A stretch of DNA of 64,000 bases, taken from contig JACPVX010000041.1 in the NCBI GenBank assembly GCA_016191555.1, positions 248,001-312,000 on the forward strand, read 5' to 3'. The notes beneath the pieces are model-generated. The model ran no database searches. It saw only the letters and a list, made by a program, of their open reading frames with translations, and was not told where the DNA came from. This DNA comes from Bacteroidota bacterium. GTDB lineage: Bacteria > Bacteroidota > Bacteroidia > Cytophagales > Cyclobacteriaceae. Positions within the stretch are counted from its first letter, which is position 1. Every line of letters begins with the position of its first letter. Both the position numbers and the translations under genes were made by a program. Below, piece by piece: positions 28,040 to 36,213 of this stretch.

Positions 28040-29632
28040 TTATTTGAAGTGTTTCAATTTCACAACCTCTTCGGGTTTTAAAAAGCGCCATTGGCCTCGA
28101 CCTAAATCTTTTTTATCCAGACCGGCATACACTACGCGATCCAGTTTTTCCACAACATACCCTAGAGATTCAAAAATTCTCCGCACAATGCGATTCCAAC
28201 CTATATGCAATTCAATGCCCACCGTCATTTCGTCTACCATGGCAAGATCATCTACGATTGCTCTGCCCTCTTCCAGATAAACGCCTTCTTGTATTTTCAC
28301 AAAATCTGCTTTCGTAATAGGCTTGTCGAGCGTTGCCTTATAAATTTTCTTTGCCTTGTAAGATGGATGCGTCAACTTATCCGCCAAATCGCCATCATTG
28401 GTCAACAACAATAAGCCCGTGGTGTTTCTATCTAATCTTCCCACCGGATAAATTCTTTCTTTACCTGCATTGGCCACCAAATTCATCACGGTGTTTCGCT
28501 CTTGCGGATCATCGGTAGTAGTTATAAATCCTTTCGGCTTATTCAACAAAATATAAACCGGCTTCTCTGCTTTCAAACGCTTGCCTTCGTAGCGCACATC
28601 GTCAGTCATTTTTACTTTGTGACCCATTTCGATAACGGTCACGCCATTCACCGTTACTAATCCCATCTTAATATATTCATCAGCTTCTCTGCGGCTACCT
28701 ACCCCACTGTTGGCCATGAATTTATTCAAACGAATCATAGAGCCTTCCTCTACCACTTTCTCTTTATACTCGGGTCGCTCTGGTGCTTGAGGTGATTCCA
28801 TTTTGGATTCCGAAAATGATTTCTTGCCCTCAACTTTGGCGCCCTTTTTCACTACATCAGCACGTGAGAATTTTTTCGGACGCTCTTCGCTTTCATCAAA
28901 CGGGCGACTGCTTCTGCGAGCGGGTTTTGCTTCATCACCATCGCGCGGGCCGCTAAAGCTTTTGCGAAATGGTTTTTCGTCATCTCTTTTTGCAAATGGC
29001 TTTGAGAATGAACGAGGTTTATCGCTATCAAACGAGCGTGAATCTCTGCGTGGTCGTTTGTCATCGCCATCTTTTGAAAAGCGTGGCTTATCCGAAGAAA
29101 ATCTTTCTTTCCGTTCGCCAAATGGTTTGTCGGCACCAAAAGGGCGCGAATCTCTACGCGGTCTCTTGTCATCGCCTTCTTTTGAAAAGCGAGGTTTATC
29201 GGAAGAGAATCGTTCTTTGCGTTCGCCAAACGGCTTGTCGCTTCTTTTCTCAAATGGACCTTTGGTAAACCGTTTTGGTCTTTCGGAATCGCTGTTGAAT
29301 GATCGCTTTTCACCAAACGGTTTTGAACTGGGTCTTGAATATGGACGGTCGCTTCCTTCGCCTCTTTTTTCAAAAGGCTTTGAATAGCGTTTCGGTCTTT
29401 CGGAAGAAGAATCGTCTCTTCGTCCGTACGATTTTCTTTCTCCATCGGCACTGCCAAAACGTGACGGTCTGCCTTCACCACGTGGGCGATCATCGCCACG
29501 AGGAGAAAACGATTTTTTCGGACGCTCGGAGTCAAATCGCTTTTCATCTTTCTTGCGACTGCGAAAGGATTTTTCAGCATCGGTTTGTTTTCCAAACGAG
29601 CTGCTTTTACCGGTAGATCTAGGACGGGCCAT
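28040..29632 (-). CDS. RsuA/RluB-type rRNA pseudouridine synthase with long disordered tail
   Basis: Residues 1-295 are a low-complexity, Arg/Lys/Ser/Phe/Asp-rich region. The enzyme starts near 298 with an S4 RNA-binding domain (MIRLNKFMANSGVGSRREADEYIKMG). The catalytic part follows at 358-530, with the motif GRLDRNTTGLLLLT, where Asp400 is the nucleophile. It converts a specific uridine of ribosomal RNA, probably 23S, to pseudouridine. The tail contains a 36-residue unit repeated in tandem (residues 132-167 and 168-203) plus many shorter repeats of the form RPKRFSKPFEKR. Basic tails occur in Bacteroidota homologues, and RNA or chromatin-like binding is plausible. Confidence 0.93.
   Translation of the reverse strand: MARPRSTGKSSSFGKQTDAEKSFRSRKKDEKRFDSERPKKSFSPRGDDRPRGEGRPSRFGSADGERKSYGRRDDSSSERPKRYSKPFEKRGEGSDRPYSRPSSKPFGEKRSFNSDSERPKRFTKGPFEKRSDKPFGERKERFSSDKPRFSKEGDDKRPRRDSRPFGADKPFGERKERFSSDKPRFSKDGDDKRPRRDSRSFDSDKPRSFSKPFAKRDDEKPFRKSFSGPRDGDEAKPARRSSRPFDESEERPKKFSRADVVKKGAKVEGKKSFSESKMESPQAPERPEYKEKVVEEGSMIRLNKFMANSGVGSRREADEYIKMGLVTVNGVTVIEMGHKVKMTDDVRYEGKRLKAEKPVYILLNKPKGFITTTDDPQERNTVMNLVANAGKERIYPVGRLDRNTTGLLLLTNDGDLADKLTHPSYKAKKIYKATLDKPITKADFVKIQEGVYLEEGRAIVDDLAMVDEMTVGIELHIGWNRIVRRIFESLGYVVEKLDRVVYAGLDKKDLGRGQWRFLKPEEVVKLKHFK
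29024..29239 (-). repeat. 108-bp in-frame tandem duplication in the pseudouridine synthase tail
   Basis: Two adjacent units, 29132-29239 and 29024-29131, encode 36-residue copies that both begin KPFGERKERFSSDKPRFSK and continue with GDDKRPRRDSR. They differ at only a few residues, which points to a recent duplication. Confidence 0.85.
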
Positions 29633-29749
29633 AAGTAGGTTGATTCAAAAGTTAATATAAAGACAGCCTGAAATAGATCGGCTGAAAGGGCAAGTTACGG
29701 AAGAGTGAGTGCATTGGCTAATGGGCGTACCATCCGCCAAGATTGTGAT

Positions 29750-30322
29750 TTAGTTTTCGGGCGGTTCGCCAATGGTGTTCACCTCGTTGGTGAAGTCTTT
29801 CGGAGTGGGTAGTTCAGTGATATCGTTGATGCCAAAGTATTCCATAAATTTCACGCTGGTGCCGTACAAGATTGGGCGGCCAATCGTTTCGGCTTTGCCT
29901 TGAATTTCAATAAGACCTTTGTCCAGAAGTTTCTGAATGGCGTAATCGCAATTTACACCCCGAATGTTCTCTACTTCTGTTTTGGAAATGGGTTGTTTAT
30001 AAGCAATGATGGAGAGTGTTTCCATGGCCGATGTTGACAATCGCTTTTTGGATTGCTGCTTCAGCATGATGCCAATGCTCGCCTGATAAGCGGGCTTCGT
30101 CAAAAACTGGTAACCACCGGCTGCCTTGTAGAGCTGAAACGAGGAATCATCACTTTTAAACTTCTCTTCCAGCTTGGCAATGGCACCTTCAATATCAACC
30201 TCAGGCACATCGGCATTAAACATTTCTGAAAGGCAGGCCTTCAAATCCGCGATTTTAGTTGCTGTAGGTGAGCAAAAAATTAATGCCTCAATGTGGTTTT
30301 GTAGAAAGTCCAAAGTGATCAA
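29750..30322 (-). CDS. scpB: Segregation and condensation protein B
   Basis: This is a 190-residue winged-helix protein, a subunit of the SMC-ScpAB chromosome condensation complex. Diagnostic parts are IEALIFCSPTATKIADLKACL near the start and the central block STSAMETLSIIAYKQPISKTEVENIRGVNCDYAIQKLLDKGLI. GRPILYGTSVKFMEYFGI follows. The start codon is TTG at 30322, since no ATG occurs before the first conserved helix. It lies between the DksA-like gene and the pseudouridine synthase gene on the same strand; scpB next to an RluB-type gene is a common bacterial arrangement. Confidence 0.94.
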   Translation of the reverse strand: MITLDFLQNHIEALIFCSPTATKIADLKACLSEMFNADVPEVDIEGAIAKLEEKFKSDDSSFQLYKAAGGYQFLTKPAYQASIGIMLKQQSKKRLSTSAMETLSIIAYKQPISKTEVENIRGVNCDYAIQKLLDKGLIEIQGKAETIGRPILYGTSVKFMEYFGINDITELPTPKDFTNEVNTIGEPPEN

Positions 30323-30395
30323 ATTTTAAAATATCCTGTTCTGTTTACCAATGCCTTAGCCCCAAGTTTAATTCAAAGGATCTAAGTCCTAATCC

Positions 30396-31190
30396 TTAGT
30401 CTTGCTTCATCATTTTCGCCTCGATGGATTGGGTAGTGTGTGGCACCGCAATCAATCGCTCTTTTGAGATCAGCTTTCCTGTTACCGAACAGATACCATA
30501 GGTTCTATTTTTGATACGAATCAATGCATTCTCCAAGTTGGTAATGTATTTTAACTGGCGCGCAGCCAATTGACTTAGGTTTTCTTTCTCGGCTGTTTCT
30601 GCTCCGTCTTCTAGCACTTTGGTGTTTCCACCGGATGTGCTGTCAGTACCTGCATCGTTGGTGCGAGTAAGGGTATCTTTTAGAATTTTAAATTCTTCTT
30701 TTGCCTTATCCAACTTAGCGTTGATCATGGTTTCAAACTCTTTTAGCTCCTCATCGCTATAGCGAGTTTTGTCTTCGTTAGTATTTGGATTTTTGGCTTG
30801 AGGATGGGCGATGGGTCGTTGATTAATGATAGGAAAGATGTTTAATTGTGAGGGTGATAATTTTAATGGCGCTGCTGCCGGCTTATGCGTTCTTACTTCT
30901 TCGTTAACTACTTTTTTCTCTACTTCTTGTTTTTTTGCTGCTGGTTCCTTTTTAAGAGTTTCTTTCTTTGCCTTTACCACTTCCTTTTTTGGGGTGGCCT
31001 TTGGAGCTACTTTGGCTACCACCTTCTTTGCTACTTTTTTGGCTGGTGTCGCCTTTTTTACCGGAGCCGATTTCTTAGCAGGTGCCTTCGCTTTTGCCTT
31101 GGGGGCAACTTTTGCTTTAGGGGCGGGCTTAGCTTTCGTGGAAGTCTTTTTAGCAGGCTTAGCTGCTTTTTTCTTGGATGTTTTAGCCAT
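30396..31190 (-). CDS. TraR/DksA-like protein with histone H1-like tail
   Basis: Residues 1-105 are almost entirely Lys, Ala and Pro (repeats such as KKAAKPAKK and KAKVAPKAK), like histone H1 tails or Bacteroidota nucleoid proteins. Residues 140-264 resemble the DksA/TraR family, with a long coiled-coil helix pair (SDEELKEFETMINAKLDKAKEEF) and the C-terminal box LIRIKNRTYGICSVTGKLISKERLIAVPHTTQSIEAK. Only one cysteine remains where canonical DksA has four zinc ligands. It probably binds RNA polymerase, perhaps also DNA. A good promoter lies just upstream. Confidence 0.85.
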   Translation of the reverse strand: MAKTSKKKAAKPAKKTSTKAKPAPKAKVAPKAKAKAPAKKSAPVKKATPAKKVAKKVVAKVAPKATPKKEVVKAKKETLKKEPAAKKQEVEKKVVNEEVRTHKPAAAPLKLSPSQLNIFPIINQRPIAHPQAKNPNTNEDKTRYSDEELKEFETMINAKLDKAKEEFKILKDTLTRTNDAGTDSTSGGNTKVLEDGAETAEKENLSQLAARQLKYITNLENALIRIKNRTYGICSVTGKLISKERLIAVPHTTQSIEAKMMKQD

Positions 31191-31225
31191 AAGAAAGTCC
31201 TTTCAGGGTGTTAAAAAAAGATGCG

Positions 31226-31253
31226 CAAAAATACGGGGTCGGGTGTGAAACAA
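31226..31253 (-). promoter_or_regulatory. Bacteroidota-type promoter of the DksA-like gene
   Basis: On the minus strand TTG (31253-31251), a 17-bp spacer and TATTTTTG (31233-31226) match the TTG/TAnnTTTG consensus. The expected start of transcription is about 30 bases before the ATG at 31190. Confidence 0.65.
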
Positions 31254-31287
31254 AAAATGTATTGGAATTAATTCCCTGAACAAAAAT

Positions 31288-33870
31288 TTATTGCCCATCG
31301 GCCAAAATGATGCGTTCGCGAAAGGTTTTAACGGCCCCGTTAGTATCAAAAACCTCCATCCAAACCACGTAATAGCCCAAACGGGCCTTATTGCCGTTAT
31401 CCTGGTCGCCATCCCATCGAAAAAAGCCTTCATAACCCAGTGTTTCATTGTTGGCCAATTCCCTTACCTGTCTGCCCTGCTGATCTAGAATCTTTACCGA
31501 GGCCGCGAAGCCGGGCTGGGCAAATCGATAGCTGATTTTAGAGAAATCCTGACCCGGACGGTTGGGAGAAAAGATCAATGGCTCCACTTGAATTGCATCA
31601 GTAGCAACCGACAAATCGAGGCGGGAATTTGAGTTTATATAGCCGGGCGTGGCAAAACCAGCCACGGAGTTAGCCGATCGCCAGTTGGCTGGTTCCATCG
31701 AACTTTGCTCTGCCGAAATACGCTCGAGCGATACACCTTCCACATCCCTCAACAATGCAATATGCCATTTCTCATCATAGGCTGCCGCATCAATTACCTT
31801 ACCATTATTGTCTACAACAGCTACTGTGCCTTGATCGTCATTGAATGATGGTAAGCTCAATTGATAAAAATTCTTCTGAACTCCTTTCGGGTATTGCATT
31901 TTCAATACAATCGTATCGGAAGCAAATACCAGAAACGAGTTGGGAGCAAGTAACAAATCGGTAGTGATCGTTTTTGAATTTTGAACTACTCCATCCGGAA
32001 AGTTGGCAATCGAAAAATTTTTGAGGTTGATGAATTTGGTCGAGCGATTGTAAACCTCCACAAAATCAACACCACCTGTGCGTGGGTTGAATAAAATTTC
32101 ATTGATCACTACATCCAGGCTGTCCGCAGGCTCCGGCAAAGCAAAAGTCGCTTTCGCGAAAGCTGGTTGAATGAAGTTGCCTGCACAATCGCGCAATTGG
32201 TTCACCTGAATGGTATAGAGGATGCCCTTACTTAACGACTGCGCGAGTTCCACTCGAACAGAAGTAAGCTCGCTATTAGCAAACCCGAATGTTGAAATCG
32301 CGGTGAGTGGTTCGATCGCAAATTCGATATTACCCAACGGCTTTTCCAGCTTTTCGTCAAACCATAACTGCAAATTGGTGGGCGCTGCTGCTACCGATAT
32401 CAGCCCGGGCCCTGTGAGATCTGGATTATTGGCGAACACTGCATTTTGCTTCCCTGGAGTTCCTCCTTTCGCATCTTCCGAAGCGACCCAGTTGTTTGCT
32501 TCACCACAGGTGTTTTCGGGATCGATTAATTCCAGCGACCAGCCTCCGCTTTGCTTATCTTCATCGCGATACCAAAAGGATTGATATCGAACTGAATCGA
32601 TGACGCTATTCTTGGACACAGTCAACGCATCGCCATCATTATTCAGGGTTGGGAAATTGGAAAGACCAATCGTTTTTCCGTAACCTAAAAATTTGCTGAC
32701 GGAAGATGTCGAGGTGATAATCCAATATTCATTGGGCAAAATAATTTGTGTTGGAAATATCGCTGTCGAACTTCCATCCGAAAGTTTCCAGCCTGCCAAA
32801 TCGATGGGGTTGGCACTGCGATTGTAAATTTCAATGTACTCCGCATCGGGAAGTCCTATCTGCGGACTCGGGTCGGCAAAGATTTCGGTGATGCGAATGT
32901 CTTTGGGTAGGGTGGGCACCGCCTCAAAGTAAAGAAAGGTTTGCGCCTGACTCGATAGTACATTGCCTAATAAATCTTTCATTCCTGAAATCGACAATTG
33001 GCTTTGAATACCATTTGGAAAACTTTTTGCAAAACTTAATCGCACCGATTTTTGATCGGGTTGCAACTGGGCGCTGATTGCCTGCCCTACATTTTGATCT
33101 ACCGTATAATTGGCAGGCGCCTCCGCAGATGAAATCTCCAAGGGCTCGTCAAAAATCGCCTCCAGTTGCGTGGATGAAATTGCGTTGACGGTAAGCAATT
33201 TGGGTGGTGTTGTATCGACTTGCAAAGAGCCGATCACGAAATCATCAAAAAAATGTTTATTGAAGAAACTGGCCGTAGATTGAGCGACCCGTATTCCAAA
33301 GAATGAACTGCTTCCAAAGGTATTGTCTTGCACTGGCGTGCCTTCAGTCACAAAGGCGTTACCGACTCCTGACGCATCGCGCTCCAATTTCCAAAGGTTG
33401 GCAGCATCGCGTGTTACTTTGATCTTCAGCTTTGTATTTGATGAGTTGGTAATTCCATCTTGGCCATTAATCAACAAGCTCGCCACACCGGCTACACTTT
33501 TGTATAAGCTCACTTCGTCTGTTGAACCCCCAATTCGCACAAAATAACCATCGGCAGAAGTGAGCAAGGAGTTGGACGAGATGAGGTAAACGTCCACATA
33601 ATTAAGGCTCGAAGTATTGAATTGCAGATTGACGTAAAATTCCCATTGGGCATTCAACGCCAATGCTGATGGCGTGCTGATGGAAAAAGCCGAGTTCGCT
33701 ATTGACAAATTTGATCGCAATTGACTTCCGGCTACCAACCAGTTGGTAGGCTGATCGGGTGTCCACACGGGATTGTTCGTAAAATCCCCATCGGAAAAAT
33801 CGTCAGCGAATTGTGCCCTACAAACGAATGCGGAAAAAAGTATAATACCAAACGTGATAATGCGCCTCAT
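31288..33870 (-). CDS. Lamin-tail-domain secreted protein
   Basis: A signal peptide (MRRIITFGIILFSAFVCRAQ) starts at the ATG at 33870; the frame to 33903 adds an unlikely N-terminus. The first 220 residues form a lectin/glucanase-like sandwich (FADDFSDGDFTNNPVW). Ig-like blocks follow, separated by two lamin-tail domains, around DIRITEIFADPSPQIGLPDAEYIEIYNRSANPIDLAGW and DVVINEILFNPRTGGVDFVEVYNRSTKFINLKNF. The C-terminal 85 residues (IFSPNRPGQDF to RIILADGQ) resemble FlgD-Ig-like or gliding-motility-type export domains. It is probably surface or outer-membrane bound; specific function unknown. Confidence 0.85.
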   Translation of the reverse strand: MRRIITFGIILFSAFVCRAQFADDFSDGDFTNNPVWTPDQPTNWLVAGSQLRSNLSIANSAFSISTPSALALNAQWEFYVNLQFNTSSLNYVDVYLISSNSLLTSADGYFVRIGGSTDEVSLYKSVAGVASLLINGQDGITNSSNTKLKIKVTRDAANLWKLERDASGVGNAFVTEGTPVQDNTFGSSSFFGIRVAQSTASFFNKHFFDDFVIGSLQVDTTPPKLLTVNAISSTQLEAIFDEPLEISSAEAPANYTVDQNVGQAISAQLQPDQKSVRLSFAKSFPNGIQSQLSISGMKDLLGNVLSSQAQTFLYFEAVPTLPKDIRITEIFADPSPQIGLPDAEYIEIYNRSANPIDLAGWKLSDGSSTAIFPTQIILPNEYWIITSTSSVSKFLGYGKTIGLSNFPTLNNDGDALTVSKNSVIDSVRYQSFWYRDEDKQSGGWSLELIDPENTCGEANNWVASEDAKGGTPGKQNAVFANNPDLTGPGLISVAAAPTNLQLWFDEKLEKPLGNIEFAIEPLTAISTFGFANSELTSVRVELAQSLSKGILYTIQVNQLRDCAGNFIQPAFAKATFALPEPADSLDVVINEILFNPRTGGVDFVEVYNRSTKFINLKNFSIANFPDGVVQNSKTITTDLLLAPNSFLVFASDTIVLKMQYPKGVQKNFYQLSLPSFNDDQGTVAVVDNNGKVIDAAAYDEKWHIALLRDVEGVSLERISAEQSSMEPANWRSANSVAGFATPGYINSNSRLDLSVATDAIQVEPLIFSPNRPGQDFSKISYRFAQPGFAASVKILDQQGRQVRELANNETLGYEGFFRWDGDQDNGNKARLGYYVVWMEVFDTNGAVKTFRERIILADGQ

Positions 33871-33886
33871 GGTCTTATAAAAATAG

Positions 33887-33894
33887 TATTTTTG
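33887..33894 (+). promoter_or_regulatory. -7 promoter motif of asd
   Basis: TATTTTTG fits TAnnTTTG and lies 29 bp before the asd ATG. No clear TTG element is seen at -33. Confidence 0.45.
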
Positions 33895-33923
33895 TCGATT
33901 CAAATTTTTAAACTAAACAAAAA

Positions 33924-34919
33924 ATGAAAATCGCAGTTGTTGGAGCCACCGGATTAGTGGGCCAAGAGATCTTGAAAGTGCTCGAAGAGCGCCATGTTGA
34001 ATTTGATGAATTGTATTTGGTAGCTTCTGCCAAATCCGTAGGACAAAAGATAAAGTTTAAGGGTAAGGAATATACAATCATCGGGATGGAAGCAGCCGTA
34101 GAATTGGTGGCTGATATTGCTATTTTTTCTGCCGGAGGAAATACGTCACTCGACTGGGCACCTAAGTTTGCTGAGAAAGGAACAATCGTCATTGATAATT
34201 CATCGGCTTGGCGCATGGATCCAAGTAAAAAATTGGTGGTTCCTGAAATCAATGGCAACGCGTTGCAAGTAGAAGACAAAATCATTGCCAACCCCAATTG
34301 CTCTACCATTCAAATGGTGCTGGCATTAGCACCGCTTCACGCGAAATACAAAATCAAGCGCATCGTTGTTTCTACGTACCAATCCGTAACAGGTACCGGC
34401 AAGGATGCTGTTCAGCAAATGATGGAGGAGCGTCAGGGAATTACCAATGGCATCAAGGTATATCCCCACAAAATTGATATGAACGCGCTGCCGCACATCG
34501 ATTCTTTTCTTGATAACGGCTACACCAAAGAGGAAATGAAGATGGTGAATGAAACACGTAAAATCTTAAATGATCCTACGATTGGTGTTACCAGTACTAC
34601 GGTTCGCATCCCAACTATTGGCGGTCACTCGGAAGCTGTAAACGTAGAGTTCTATCAGGACTATGATCTGAAAGAAGTGCGCACGCTGTTAGAGGCTACT
34701 CCGGGCGTGGTTGTGCAAGACGATGTGAAAAACAATGTTTATCCAATGCCGATCAACTCCCATGGAAAAGATGAGGTATTTGTAGGTCGCTTGCGCAGAG
34801 ACGAGTCGCAGCCAAATACATTGAACATGTGGATCGTTTCCGATAACCTGCGCAAAGGAGCTGCTACCAATGCCGTGCAGATCGCTGAGTTTTTGATGGA
34901 GAAGAGCATGGTATATTAA
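33924..34919 (+). CDS. asd: Aspartate-semialdehyde dehydrogenase
   Basis: This cytosolic enzyme makes aspartate semialdehyde from aspartyl phosphate with NADPH, feeding lysine, diaminopimelate, threonine and methionine synthesis. The nucleotide loop VGATGLVGQEIL is at residues 6-17, the active-site Cys126 is in ANPNCSTIQ, and the catalytic His lies in RIPTIGGHSEAVNVEF. A length of 331 residues is normal. It is divergent from the lamin-tail gene and followed by a hairpin. Confidence 0.97.
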   Translation: MKIAVVGATGLVGQEILKVLEERHVEFDELYLVASAKSVGQKIKFKGKEYTIIGMEAAVELVADIAIFSAGGNTSLDWAPKFAEKGTIVIDNSSAWRMDPSKKLVVPEINGNALQVEDKIIANPNCSTIQMVLALAPLHAKYKIKRIVVSTYQSVTGTGKDAVQQMMEERQGITNGIKVYPHKIDMNALPHIDSFLDNGYTKEEMKMVNETRKILNDPTIGVTSTTVRIPTIGGHSEAVNVEFYQDYDLKEVRTLLEATPGVVVQDDVKNNVYPMPINSHGKDEVFVGRLRRDESQPNTLNMWIVSDNLRKGAATNAVQIAEFLMEKSMVY

Positions 34920-34941
34920 ATCATTTACTTCATGAACCCAT

Positions 34942-34975
34942 AACGCCCGGCTACGAACATAGCCGGGCGTTTGCT
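34942..34975 (+). terminator. Terminator hairpin after asd
   Basis: AACGCCCGGCTA (34942-34953) and TAGCCGGGCGTT (34960-34971) form a perfect 12-bp stem with a six-base loop. The T tract after it is short. Confidence 0.8.
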
Positions 34976-35017
34976 TAAAAATATTTACCTTCGTGCAAAC
35001 AAAACTCAATTAAAAGA

Positions 35018-35602
35018 ATGGAAAGGTTCAAAAAATTTATTCCCTGGATTATCGTGGGTGTATTAGTGCTTTGGGGCATCAGTAAATACAACGGCATTGC
35101 CGGAAAAGATCAGGTGGTGAAAAAAACATGGGGTGACGTTGAATCTGATTACCAAAGAAGATCAGATCTCATTCCGAATTTAGTGAACACGGTGAAGGGC
35201 TACGCTAACTTTGAGCAGGAAACATTGACTAAAGTAATCGAAGCTCGCGCCAGCGCTACACAAATGAAAATCGATCCTTCGAATTTAACTCCTGAAAAAT
35301 TGGAGCAATTCCAACAAGCTCAAACAGGCTTGAGTTCTGCAATTGGAAGGTTGTTGGTGGTTTCTGAAAATTATCCCGAATTAAAAGCCAATCAAAACTT
35401 CCTCGACCTACAAGCACAGCTGGAAGGAACTGAAAACCGAATTTCGGTATCACGTAAGCGCTTCAATGAAGCGGTACAAGATTACAACACCGCTATTGTA
35501 GGATTCCCAGGCAATTTAGTGGCTAAGATTGGTGGCTTTACAGAAAAAGGATTTTTCAAGGCTGCTGAAGGTGCTGACAAAGCTCCAGAGGTTAAATTCT
35601 AG
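35018..35602 (+). CDS. LemA family protein
   Basis: This 194-residue protein has an N-terminal membrane anchor (FIPWIIVGVLVLWGISKYNGI). The LemA helical bundle follows: VKKTWGDVESDYQRRSDLIPNLVNTVKGYANFEQETLTKVIEARA, and later YNTAIVGFPGNLVAKIGGF. The body faces outward. LemA proteins are membrane-associated and of uncertain role, often beside TPM-domain genes; here the partner is a DUF2059 gene only 3 bp downstream instead. Confidence 0.94.
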   Translation: MERFKKFIPWIIVGVLVLWGISKYNGIAGKDQVVKKTWGDVESDYQRRSDLIPNLVNTVKGYANFEQETLTKVIEARASATQMKIDPSNLTPEKLEQFQQAQTGLSSAIGRLLVVSENYPELKANQNFLDLQAQLEGTENRISVSRKRFNEAVQDYNTAIVGFPGNLVAKIGGFTEKGFFKAAEGADKAPEVKF

Positions 35603-35605
35603 TAG

Positions 35606-36046
35606 ATGAAAAAAATTGTCTTACTTTTTTTAGTATCGCTCACATTGAGTGTAGCGAATGCGCAAACAGACAGCTATTCCAAAGCACTGAAAAAGTATAT
35701 GGAGGTGAGCGGTTCAATGCAATCTTTCAAAGTGGCGATAAAAAGCATCTTAGGTAATTTTAAAAACATGAAGAACGGTGTGCCTGATGAATTCTGGAAT
35801 GAAATGGAATCGGAGCTTTCCGGCACGTCCATTGACGAACTGGTAGGCCATTTATCTCCCGTTTATAAAAAATACCTCACTGAAAGTGATCTGAATGAAA
35901 TCATTGCGTTCTACAGCTCCCCAATAGGTAAAAAAATGGCTGACAGTACTCCTGGTATCATGACTGAATCTATGCAAGCCGGTCAAGTCTGGGGTCAAGC
36001 AGTGGCTACCCGCGTGTTAAACAAATTGAAAGAAAAAGGATATTAA
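35606..36046 (+). CDS. Exported DUF2059 family protein
   Basis: This 146-residue protein has a signal peptide (MKKIVLLFLVSLTLSVANAQ) and the DUF2059 helical domain. The characteristic block is LTESDLNEIIAFYSSPIGKKMADSTPGIMTESMQ. It is probably periplasmic, with no known activity. The 3-bp gap to the lemA-like gene indicates co-transcription. Confidence 0.9.
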   Translation: MKKIVLLFLVSLTLSVANAQTDSYSKALKKYMEVSGSMQSFKVAIKSILGNFKNMKNGVPDEFWNEMESELSGTSIDELVGHLSPVYKKYLTESDLNEIIAFYSSPIGKKMADSTPGIMTESMQAGQVWGQAVATRVLNKLKEKGY

Positions 36047-36071
36047 AAGTCTCTTTTTTTGAATTTAATAG

Positions 36072-36104
36072 AAAAGCCCGAATCGTTTCTGATCGGGCTT
36101 TTTT
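36072..36104 (+). terminator. Terminator of the lemA/DUF2059 transcript
   Basis: AAAAGCCCGA (36072-36081) and TCGGGCTTTT (36093-36102) form a 10-bp stem with an eleven-base loop and a T run. Confidence 0.9.
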
Positions 36105-36150
36105 ATGCCTAACTATTCGGGCAAGTATTCAATGAATAAAATTTTAAACA

Positions 36151-36182
36151 AAAAGCCCAATCAAAAATTTGATTGGGCTTTT
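36151..36182 (-). terminator. Terminator of the rimP-nusA-infB operon
   Basis: AAAAGCCCAATCAAA (36151-36165) and its exact complement (36168-36182) form a 15-bp stem with a two-base loop. It is symmetrical and could act on both strands; it lies 32 bp after the infB stop. Confidence 0.88.
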
Positions 36183-36213
36183 AAATTAAGTTACTAAGGA
36201 ATTAAGTTACTGA

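Noticed and set aside
29024..29239. CRISPR array
   Set aside because: The repeated 108-bp units are adjacent without spacers and remain in frame in a protein.
28803..29595. Long alternative frames on both strands (194 and 247 codons) in the pseudouridine synthase tail
   Set aside because: They arise from the low-complexity, repeated coding sequence; the reading with the S4 and catalytic domains explains the region.
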